A stretch of 19,621 bases of DNA from DATACN01 sp038215095 (lineage in GTDB: Bacteria > Actinomycetota > Thermoleophilia > Solirubrobacterales > Thermoleophilaceae), in the NCBI GenBank assembly GCA_038215095.1, contig JBBQRG010000057.1, positions 1 through 19,621 on the forward strand, written 5' to 3'. The translations under genes and the position numbers were made by a program. Of the stretch, positions 11,932-19,621 are shown one piece after another (position 1 is the first letter of the stretch; each line of letters starts with the position of its first letter). Below the pieces are notes generated by a model. That model was not told the origin of the DNA, did no database searches, and was given only the letters and a program-made list of their open reading frames with translations.

Positions 11932-12668
11932 TGTTCGGGCTCGGCACATTCACACGTGTGATGCGCGAGGTCCGCGAGGACCTGACCGCCGCGCAGGAGC
12001 GCGACCCGGCGGCGCGCAACGTCGGCCGCGCCGAGATCCTGCTGACCTACGGCGGCGTCCAGGCGCTGCTGGCCCACCGCGTCTCGCACGCGCTATACGA
12101 CGCCGGCGTGCCGATGGTGCCGCGCGCTCTTGCGAACGCGACCAGGGTCGCGACCGGCGTGGAGATCCACCCCGCGGCGAAGATCGGACGGGCGCTCTTC
12201 ATCGACCACGGCGCCGGCGTGGTGATCGGCGAGACCGCCGAGCTGGGCGACGAGGTCACGATCTACCAGGGCGTCACGCTCGGCGGCACGGGCTTCCGGC
12301 GCGGCAAGCGCCACCCGAGCGTCGGCAGCGGGGTGGTCGTGGGCTCCGGCGCCAAGCTGCTGGGGGCGATCGACGTGGGCGACCGGGTCAAGATCGGCGC
12401 CAACTCGGTGGTCATCCACGACGTGCCCGCCGGCTCGACCGTCGTGGGCAATCCCGGCCACCCGGTGCGCGTGGAGGGCCGCAGGCCCACCGGCCCCGAC
12501 GCCGACTGGGCGCACCTCCCAGACCCCGTGGCCGACGCGATGATGGGCCTGGCCAACCGGCTCACAGCCGTCGAGGAGCTGCTGGCCGAGCTGACGGGCC
12601 GCAAGCCCGAGGGCGCCGAGGTGCGCAAGCTCCACCGCCGCGGCGGCCCGGACTCAGCCGGCGGCTAG
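11931..12668 (+). CDS. cysE: Serine O-acetyltransferase
   Basis: The product acetylates serine with acetyl-CoA to give O-acetylserine, the substrate of CysK. It has 245 residues. An N-terminal helical part (about 1-70) precedes the left-handed beta-helix of hexapeptide repeats: VEIHPAAKIGRALFIDHG, VVIGETAELGDEVTIYQGVTLGG, then VVVGSGAKLLGAIDVGDRVKIG. Asp92-His93 (IDHG) form the catalytic pair. The C-terminus is longer than in minimal SATs (a tail from about 185 to 245, ending GGPDSAGG). The classic C-terminal Ile that docks into CysK is absent; the protein ends in glycine, so complex formation is uncertain. ATG 11931 overlaps the cysK stop. It converges on the queuosine-salvage gene with a 4-bp gap. 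Confidence 0.96.
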   Translation: MFGLGTFTRVMREVREDLTAAQERDPAARNVGRAEILLTYGGVQALLAHRVSHALYDAGVPMVPRALANATRVATGVEIHPAAKIGRALFIDHGAGVVIGETAELGDEVTIYQGVTLGGTGFRRGKRHPSVGSGVVVGSGAKLLGAIDVGDRVKIGANSVVIHDVPAGSTVVGNPGHPVRVEGRRPTGPDADWAHLPDPVADAMMGLANRLTAVEELLAELTGRKPEGAEVRKLHRRGGPDSAGG

Positions 12669-12672
12669 TCGC

Positions 12673-13545
12673 TCAGTAGTAGACGCTCCGCGTGCGGTGG
12701 CGGGGCAGCGCCTTGTAGCGCGGCTCCTGCCCGCGGTTCCAGAGCCAGGTGTCGAGCATGGCCGGCGGCACGCCCAGCTCGCCGGCGATCTGCTCGCAGG
12801 CGTGCAGCGCGCAGGCGCGGATCTCCTGCTCCTCGCGTCCGGGCGGCAGCAGCTCTCCGGCGTCGATCTTCGCGGCCAGCTCGGGTGAGTAGCTCAGCAC
12901 GCCGTCCACCCGCAGCACGTGCGGCACCAGGTTGTCGGCGAAGATCGTGAGCCGGTCGAGGTCGCTGAACTCGGCCACCCCGGCCAAGGCCAGGTCGTTC
13001 GGGGTGATCTGCGCGCGCTTGTAGAAGCCGTGGTCGTCGAACAGCGGCATGCCGCTGGCCAGCTGTCCGGCCAGCCGCTCCGCCGAGCCGCCGCAGCCGT
13101 CCACGACCTCGGCGGCGCTGCGCTCTCCGAGGAAGGCGCCCAGGTCGCGCAGCGCCTGGCCGTAGAGGGCCATCAGCTCGTGGTCGGGCTCCTGGCCGAG
13201 TACCTCCGCCACCGCCGGCCCGTCGAGCTCCCCCAGCTCAGCGTTGCTCCAAGGCCCGCGCTGGCGGAAGCGGTCGGCCAGCGCCCACGCCACCGTGAAG
13301 TAGCCGGAGCGCCCGTCGCGCTTTCGCAGGGTGGGGAACCAGCCCGAGCCGAAGTTGATCGAGTCGAGCGCGACCAGAAACGCGATCACGTCCTCGCGCG
13401 AGCCCTCCAGGTAGTGGGCCTCGGGATCGAGCACCGGCGGCGGCCCCGGCTCCACGTCGCCGAGGCAGTCGAGCTCGATCCGCACCGAGCGCGCCGAGCC
13501 GGCTGTCTCGGCGCAGGAGCGGCGCACCTCGTCGAGCAGCGACAT
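12673..13545 (-). CDS. Queuosine salvage protein, DUF2419 family (queuosine 5'-phosphate N-glycosylase)
   Basis: The product has 290 residues. Members of this family release the base queuine from queuosine 5'-monophosphate so that it can be reused for tRNA modification. Family segments in order are DSINFGSGWFPTL at 61-73, GYFTVAWALADRF at 81-93, LFDDHGFYKRAQITPNDLA at 168-186, and LTIFADNLVPHVLRVDGVL at 199-217, whose Asp204 is a likely active-site residue. EQEIRACALHACEQIA and DTWLWNRGQEPRYK follow near the C-terminus. The start ATG 13545 has a strong AAGAAGGAGAC Shine-Dalgarno sequence, in contrast to its leaderless neighbours. No queuine tRNA-ribosyltransferase or transporter gene is in the window, so the rest of the pathway must lie elsewhere if it is present. 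Confidence 0.92.
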   Translation of the reverse strand: MSLLDEVRRSCAETAGSARSVRIELDCLGDVEPGPPPVLDPEAHYLEGSREDVIAFLVALDSINFGSGWFPTLRKRDGRSGYFTVAWALADRFRQRGPWSNAELGELDGPAVAEVLGQEPDHELMALYGQALRDLGAFLGERSAAEVVDGCGGSAERLAGQLASGMPLFDDHGFYKRAQITPNDLALAGVAEFSDLDRLTIFADNLVPHVLRVDGVLSYSPELAAKIDAGELLPPGREEQEIRACALHACEQIAGELGVPPAMLDTWLWNRGQEPRYKALPRHRTRSVYY

Positions 13546-13555
13546 GTCTCCTTCT

Positions 13556-13561
13556 TACACT
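13556..13561 (+). promoter_or_regulatory. Probable -10 box (TACACT) of the ABC exporter genes, leaderless spacing
   Basis: TACACT is followed by seven bases and GTG 13569. It is identical to the box of the gene at 903, with the same spacing. It lies next to the Shine-Dalgarno sequence of the divergent queuosine-salvage gene. Confidence 0.55.
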
Positions 13562-13568
13562 GCGCCGC

Positions 13569-14405
13569 GTGACTGATGCCTTCGCCTGCCGGTCACTCGA
13601 GAAGCGCTATGGGCAGACGGTGGCCCTCGGCGGCGTCGACCTGAGCGTGGAGCCCGGCCAGCTCGTGGGCCTGCTGGGCCCCAATGGCGCGGGCAAGTCC
13701 ACGCTCACGAAGATCGCCTGCGGCCTGGTGCGCCAGAGCGGCGGCAGCGCCATGGTGGATGGCGCGCCCGCCGGGTCGGCGCCCGCGCGTGCGGCGATCG
13801 GCTACCTGGCCGAGCTGTTTCGCTTCCCCGGCTGGCTGCGCGCCCACGAGCTACTCGAGCTGCACCAGCAGCTGGCGCGCTCGGAGGGAGGGGCGGCCGA
13901 GCGCGGCGAGCTGCTCGAGCTGGTGGGCCTGGCCGAGGCGGGCTCCGTGCGGGTGGACGCGATGTCGAAGGGCATGCAGCAGCGGCTCGGCATCGCCCAG
14001 GCGCTGGTGGGATCGCCGCGGCTGCTGCTGCTCGACGAGCCCACCAGCGCGCTCGACCCCGTTGGCCGGCGGATCGTGCGCGACCTGCTGCAGGAGCTGC
14101 GCCGCCGCGACGTCGCGGTGCTGCTGAACTCGCACCTGCTGAGCGAGGTCGAGCTGGTGTGCGACAGCGTGGCGATCCTGCTGGCCGGCCGCATCGTCGC
14201 CCAGGGCAGCCCGGCCGAGCTGAGCCGGCCGCGCGGGGTGGAGGTCGAGACCGCGAGCGGGGTGCGCACCTTCGGCGAGGCCGGCCGCGACGATGTGCCC
14301 GGCATCGTGGCCCGGCTGGTGGAGGAGGGCGAGCAGGTCTACGCGGTGCGCATGCTCGGCTCCACGCTCGAGGACACCTATCTCACCGCGGTGGGGGCGA
14401 CGTGA
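13569..14405 (+). CDS. ABC transporter ATP-binding protein (ABC-2 exporter type)
   Basis: The product is a 278-residue ATPase that would power the adjacent permease. Walker A is GPNGAGKST at 37-45. The signature segment is SKGMQQRLGIAQAL, an LSGGQ variant of the kind seen in ABC-2 exporters. Walker B is LLLLDEPTSALDP, and the switch histidine is in LLNSHLLSEVE. The last 60 residues form the regulatory beta domain common in this group. The start is GTG 13569. The stop overlaps the permease start (GTGA, 4 bp), so the two are translationally coupled and probably assemble as a 2+2 complex. The substrate cannot be deduced; relatives export drugs, lipids or small peptides. Confidence 0.95.
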   Translation: MTDAFACRSLEKRYGQTVALGGVDLSVEPGQLVGLLGPNGAGKSTLTKIACGLVRQSGGSAMVDGAPAGSAPARAAIGYLAELFRFPGWLRAHELLELHQQLARSEGGAAERGELLELVGLAEAGSVRVDAMSKGMQQRLGIAQALVGSPRLLLLDEPTSALDPVGRRIVRDLLQELRRRDVAVLLNSHLLSEVELVCDSVAILLAGRIVAQGSPAELSRPRGVEVETASGVRTFGEAGRDDVPGIVARLVEEGEQVYAVRMLGSTLEDTYLTAVGAT

Positions 14406-15253
14406 GCGACGTCGTCGCGATCGCCCGCTACGCGCTGCGCGAGTCGCTGCGCCGAAGGGTCTTCCTCGTGGTGCTGGTGCTCACCGTCGCGTTCCTGGCG
14501 CTGTACGCGCTCGGCACGAACGTGGCCTTCAACGAGGTGGAGAAGGTGGGCGCCGGCCCGGGCCTCGACGACAAGGTGCTCACCGGCTCGACGCTGCTCG
14601 GGCTGTCGATGTTCACGACGCTGTTCCTGGGTGCGGTTCTTGCCGCCTTCCTGACGCTCGGCGCGGTGCGCGGCGACGCCGAGGGTGGGCTGCTGCAGCC
14701 GCTCGTGGTGCGGCCGGTGGGCCGCGACGCGCTGCTGGCCGGCCGCTTCGCCGCCGCGGCCGCCGTGTGCGGCGGCTACGTGCTCGCGGTGTACACGGCC
14801 TCCGTCCTGATCACGGGCGCCGCCGGCGGCTGGTGGCCGGACAGCGTAGTGTCGCCCGGCCTCGGCCTCGCGCTGGGCGTGGTGGTGATCGCCGGCCTCT
14901 CGCTGCTCGGGTCCGTCTTCCTTGCCTCCACGGCCAATGGCATCGCGATCTTCATGGTCTTCGGGGCCGGCCTGGCCGCGGGCCTGCTGGGCCAGATCGG
15001 CGACGCCCTGAAGGTGCACGCGCTCGAACGCGTGGCCGACGTGACCTCCTGGGTCCTGCCGTTCGAGGCGCTCTACCAGAACGGCCTCGCCGCGCTGACC
15101 ACCGACGCCGGCGGCCTCACCGGCGTGATCGTGCGCTTGGGCCCCTTCGGCGGCGCCCAGCGAGGCGGCGCGACGCTCTGGGTCTGGGCCTTCGCCTACC
15201 TGGGCCTCGTGGCCTTCGCCACCCGCTCGGCCTTCGCCCGCCGCGACCTCTAA
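14402..15253 (+). CDS. ABC-2 type transporter permease
   Basis: The product is a 283-residue integral membrane protein with about six transmembrane helices. The first is RVFLVVLVLTVAFLALYALG at about 19-38. Next comes a short external loop (NVAFNEVEKVGAG), then STLLGLSMFTTLFLGAVLAAFLT. A cytoplasmic loop EGGLLQPLVVRPVGRDALLAG resembles the coupling region of ABC-2 permeases. Further helices lie around VCGGYVLAVYTASVLI, LGVVVIAGLSLLGSVF, IAIFMVFGAGLAAGLL and TLWVWAFAYLGLVAFA. Start GTG 14402 overlaps the ATPase stop. The gene ends in a C-terminal RRDL typical of cytosolic tails. A strong hairpin 11 bp downstream probably ends the transcript. Confidence 0.92.
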   Translation: MSDVVAIARYALRESLRRRVFLVVLVLTVAFLALYALGTNVAFNEVEKVGAGPGLDDKVLTGSTLLGLSMFTTLFLGAVLAAFLTLGAVRGDAEGGLLQPLVVRPVGRDALLAGRFAAAAAVCGGYVLAVYTASVLITGAAGGWWPDSVVSPGLGLALGVVVIAGLSLLGSVFLASTANGIAIFMVFGAGLAAGLLGQIGDALKVHALERVADVTSWVLPFEALYQNGLAALTTDAGGLTGVIVRLGPFGGAQRGGATLWVWAFAYLGLVAFATRSAFARRDL

Positions 15254-15264
15254 GCGGTCGCGGC

Positions 15265-15285
15265 GCAGCCGGCCGAGCCGGCTGC
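15265..15285 (+). terminator. Hairpin with 9-bp perfect stem after the ABC permease
   Basis: GCAGCCGGC (15265-15273), loop CGA, then GCCGGCTGC (15277-15285), followed by TTGCCC. The stem is strong, G+C-rich and placed 11 bp after the permease stop and before the pcrA promoter. The U-tract is minimal, as is usual in high-G+C actinobacteria. Confidence 0.55.
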
Positions 15286-15294
15286 TTGCCCAAA

Positions 15295-15313
15295 GGCGCG
15301 CTCCGGTCGCGCC
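15295..15313. repeat. Second hairpin GGCGCG/CGCGCC just upstream of the pcrA -10 box
   Basis: GGCGCG (15295-15300) can pair with CGCGCC (15308-15313) across a 7-base loop. It follows AAA and is followed by CTTATCCT, which contains the pcrA -10 box. It may be part of a two-hairpin terminator or a binding site in the promoter spacer. Confidence 0.3.
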
Positions 15314-15315
15314 CT

Positions 15316-15321
15316 TATCCT
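15316..15321 (+). promoter_or_regulatory. Probable -10 box (TATCCT) of pcrA-folD, leaderless spacing
   Basis: TATCCT is followed by seven bases and GTG 15329, without a Shine-Dalgarno sequence. Confidence 0.55.
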
Positions 15322-15328
15322 CAATGGC

Positions 15329-17541
<2,213 letters not shown>

Positions 17542-17545
<4 letters not shown>

Positions 17546-18408
17546 GCGCTCGCATCATCGACGGCAACGCGGTCGCGGCCCGCGTTCGCGAGCGCGTGGC
17601 GGCGGACGTCAAGGAGCTGCCCTCGCCGCCGGGCCTGGCCACGATCCTCGTCGGCGAGGACCCCGCCTCGGCCACCTACGTGCGGATGAAGCGCGAGGAC
17701 TCAGCCCAGGCGGGCATCGAGTCGTTCCACCACGAGCCGGGCGCCGACGTGTCGCAGCAGGAGCTGGCCGAGCTGGTCGACGCGCTGAACGCCGACGAGC
17801 GCGTGCACGGCATCCTGCTCCAGCTGCCACTGCCGGAGGGCCTCGACCAGGACCCGCTGATCTCGGCGATCGACCCGGGCAAGGACGTGGACGGGCTCAC
17901 ACCGATCAACGCCGGCCTGCTCATGCAGGACCGCGAGGGGCTGGTTCCCTGCACGCCCGCGGGCGTGATGGAGCTGCTCGCGGAGGCCGGGGCCGAGCTC
18001 GAAGGGGCGCGGGCGGTGGTGCTGGGCCGCTCGATCCTGGTGGGCAAGCCGCTGGCGCAGCTGCTGTTGAAGGCGAACGCCACCGTCACCCACTGCCACT
18101 CGCGCACACGGGATTTAGCGGCGGTGTGCCGTGAGGCCGACGTGCTGATCGCGGCGGTGGGCTCGCCGGGACTCGTCACGGCGGAAATGGTGCGCGAGGG
18201 CGCGATCGTGATCGACGTGGGCACCAACCGCGGCGAGCACGGCCTCGTGGGCGACGTGGACTTCAACTCCGTCAGCCAGGTGGCCGGCGCGATCACGCCG
18301 GTGCCGGGCGGGGTCGGGCCGATGACCCGCGCGATGCTGCTCTCCAACACCGTCCTGGCCGCGCGCCGGCGCCTCGAAGCGCGTCACGAGCCCGCGACCC
18401 CGCGCTAG
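17542..18408 (+). CDS. folD: Bifunctional methylenetetrahydrofolate dehydrogenase / methenyltetrahydrofolate cyclohydrolase
   Basis: The product has 288 residues and interconverts 5,10-methylene-, methenyl- and 10-formyl-tetrahydrofolate with NADP. The catalytic Tyr46-x3-Lys50 pair is in SATYVRMKRED. GILLQLPLPEGLD follows at about 93-105, with DVDGLTPINAG after it. PCTPAGVMELL and VLGRSILVGKPLAQLL mark the nucleotide-binding domain, and ITPVPGGVGPMTRAMLLSNT is the family C-terminal signature. ATG 17542 lies inside the pcrA stop region (ATGA), so translation is coupled to pcrA, an unrelated helicase. No second promoter is visible. The stop codon TAG (18406-18408) is also the first half of the next gene's -10 box. 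Confidence 0.97.
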
Positions 18409-18411
18409 GCT
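18406..18411 (+). promoter_or_regulatory. Probable -10 box (TAGGCT) built on the folD stop codon
   Basis: TAGGCT begins with the folD TAG and ends nine bases before ATG 18421. There is no Shine-Dalgarno sequence, so a leaderless mRNA for the membrane-protein pair is likely. Confidence 0.45.
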
Positions 18412-18420
18412 GGCGCTCCG

Positions 18421-18906
18421 ATGGACCTGCGACGCCTACGCGCGGGCGAGTGGATCGCCGCCCTGGGGGGAGTCGCCCTGCTGGTCGCCCTGTTCCTCCC
18501 CTGGTACGACGAGGGTGCGGCCAGCCCCACGGGCTGGGAGTCATTCGCCGTGGTCGACGTGATCCTCGCGCTGGTCGGCGTAGCCGCGGTGCTGCTGCTC
18601 GTGGTCACCGCCCAGCAGCGCAGCCCGGCGTTGCCGATCGCGATGGCGTCTCTGCTCACGCTCGGCGGCGTGTTGGTTCTGGTGCTCGCGTTGATCCACG
18701 TCGCCGACCTGCCCTCCGACGCGAGCGCGCGCGACGCCGGGGTGTGGCTGGGCCTGGCCGCCTCGCTGGGGATCTTCGCCGGCGGCGCGCTGGCCATGCG
18801 CGACGAGCGGCTCTCCACCGCGGGCCGCCACGTCGACCTCACCGGCCGCCCGACGCCGGAGCCGCCGGAGATCGAGGCCTGGCGAGCCCCAAGCCCCGGG
18901 CAATGA
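18421..18906 (+). CDS. Four-helix membrane protein, first of a tandem pair
   Basis: The product is 161 residues with four probable transmembrane helices (about 11-28, 43-62, 72-93, 107-126) and a C-terminal cytosolic tail. It starts LRRLRAGEWIAALGGVALLVALFLPWYDEG. The acidic-Trp motif before helix 1 and the PWY motif after it recur in the next gene as RLRAWDWVAFI and DWY, so the two are paralogues. I know this type only as an uncharacterised membrane family of Solirubrobacterales-like genomes and assign no function. The stop overlaps the next start (ATGA). The C-terminal TGRPTPEPPEIEAWRAPSPGQ region is proline-rich and probably disordered. Confidence 0.85.
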   Translation: MDLRRLRAGEWIAALGGVALLVALFLPWYDEGAASPTGWESFAVVDVILALVGVAAVLLLVVTAQQRSPALPIAMASLLTLGGVLVLVLALIHVADLPSDASARDAGVWLGLAASLGIFAGGALAMRDERLSTAGRHVDLTGRPTPEPPEIEAWRAPSPGQ

Positions 18907-19460
18907 CCTTCGCCCGGCTGCGCGCCTGGGACTGGGTCGCCTTCATCGCGGCCCTGGCCCTCTTATTCGTGACGGCCACCGACTGGTACAGCACGAAGGC
19001 GGGCGACGCGGCGCGCCAGGTCGAGAAGAACGCCCAGCCCCACGGAGCGATCGCCGGCGAGGTCGAGCGCACCGTGCAACACGATGCGCGCATCGAGGCC
19101 GAGAGCCAGGAGAAGAACGCCTGGCAGGCTACCGGCGCGATCGACCGGGTGATTCTGATCGGCCTCCTGGCCACCTCCGCCCTTGGTGTGTTCGCCGCCT
19201 TCAGCGCCGCATCGGAGCGCGTCTGGCGCGGCGCCATACCGCCCGCCGGCCTGGCCGGCATCACGGCCGGCGTCACGGCTCTGCTCGTCCTCTACCGCGT
19301 GGTTCAGGAGCCGGGCTTGGACGAGTCCACCACGGTGAAGCTCGGCGCGCCGCTGGCGCTGCTCGTGCTGGGCGTGATCGGCTTCGCGAGCGCAAGCGCC
19401 CTGCGAGCGCCGCCGCGGGAGGGCAAGGCGCCGTGGAGCAAGGAGAAGGCGGCGGCTTGA
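18903..19460 (+). CDS. Membrane protein, second of a tandem paralogous pair
   Basis: The product has 185 residues. Helix 1 (about 10-24) follows RLRAWDWVAFI, as in the upstream gene. Between helix 1 and helix 2 there is a 40-residue charged stretch (about 30-72, rich in Glu, Gln, Lys and His, including KNAQPHGAIAGEVERTVQHD) that may form a short extracellular coiled coil; the paralogue has a much shorter loop. Helices 2-4 lie at about 80-97, 109-125 and 142-162. The tail is basic (REGKAPWSKEKAAA). No function is known to me. The gene begins inside the stop region of the upstream gene and its own stop overlaps the following thioesterase start, so all three are likely expressed together. Confidence 0.83.
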   Translation: MTFARLRAWDWVAFIAALALLFVTATDWYSTKAGDAARQVEKNAQPHGAIAGEVERTVQHDARIEAESQEKNAWQATGAIDRVILIGLLATSALGVFAAFSAASERVWRGAIPPAGLAGITAGVTALLVLYRVVQEPGLDESTTVKLGAPLALLVLGVIGFASASALRAPPREGKAPWSKEKAAA

Positions 19461-19621
19461 GCCTGGAGCCGGGCCTCGAGCGCAGCGACGAGTTCGAGGT
19501 GGCCGGCCCGCTGACCACCGACGTGGGCGGCACGATCGGCACCAGCGTGCTCTCCACGCCCGGGATGATCGGGATGATGGAGCGCACCGCCTCGATCCTC
19601 GCCTACAAGCAGCTGGGCGAC
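19457..19621 (+). CDS. Thioesterase, FlK-like hotdog family (3' truncated by window edge)
   Basis: Only the first 55 residues are visible. The pattern EPGLERSDEFEVAGPLTTDV, then STPGMIGMMERTASILAYKQL, matches the N-terminus of fluoroacetyl-CoA-thioesterase-like hotdog proteins, where a TPxMxxxME motif starts the central helix. The catalytic Thr/Glu/His set cannot be checked because the gene runs off the window. I chose TTG 19457, which has AGGAGAAGG (19441-19449) seven bases upstream and overlaps the previous stop as TTGA. An in-frame GTG at 19433 would add eight glycine-rich residues and is the alternative. Substrate is unknown, and the fluoroacetate role of the prototype should not be transferred. 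Confidence 0.75.
   Translation, partial: MSLEPGLERSDEFEVAGPLTTDVGGTIGTSVLSTPGMIGMMERTASILAYKQLGD

Overview
The window is about 70% G+C with strongly G/C-biased third codon positions. It looks like a chromosomal segment of a high-G+C actinobacterium, most likely class Thermoleophilia, order Solirubrobacterales. The best lineage clue is the secreted protein at 8625-9302: its N-terminal segment, short K-N-x-S-L repeats and collagen-like triplets belong to a family I know mainly from that order. This placement is an inference from family recognition, not from a database search. I see no phage, transposon, CRISPR, tRNA or rRNA signal. The region is compact housekeeping DNA with a less ordered patch around 8.4-10.0 kb.

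Layout. 1-886 is the 3' end of dnaE. 903-1289 is a cysteine-rich protein of unknown function, converging on a TetR regulator (1273-1944, minus). Upstream of TetR on the minus strand is an ArsR-SRPBCC pair (2444-2001 and 2758-2441), facing a second SRPBCC gene (2778-3200) across a 19-bp gap inside a near-perfect palindrome. Next come nfo (endonuclease IV, minus) and gltX (plus), whose start codons are 9 bp apart; an HDOD-LuxR fusion regulator converging on a NarL-type sensor kinase; and the kinase's upstream partner, a VanZ-like membrane gene. VanZ is divergent from an Rrf2-type regulator. 8444-9945 holds the secreted repeat protein, a 69-residue hypothetical protein and several inverted repeats. 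9946-10946 holds a small conserved alpha/beta protein, a GIY-YIG (UPF0213-like) gene that starts with CTG, and a cupin. Then follow cysK-cysE (cysteine synthesis), a queuosine-salvage (DUF2419) gene, a two-gene ABC exporter, pcrA-folD, two tandem paralogous four-helix membrane proteins, and the 5' end of a FlK-like thioesterase.

How the genes work together. cysE makes O-acetylserine and cysK converts it to cysteine; their stop and start codons overlap. pcrA/folD, the ABC pair, ArsR/SRPBCC, VanZ/kinase, the membrane-protein pair and the membrane protein/thioesterase junction all share 1-4 bp, so translational coupling is the rule here.

The most striking window-wide signal is in the promoters. 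About a dozen genes, on both strands, have a TANNNT -10 hexamer ending only 6-13 bases before the start codon and no Shine-Dalgarno sequence, which implies leaderless or nearly leaderless mRNAs. Two genes (the GIY-YIG gene and TetR) have no ATG, GTG or TTG in a sensible place, yet carry a CTG and an ATC at exactly the leaderless spacing. Three divergent gene pairs use symmetric, overlapping or abutting -10 boxes.
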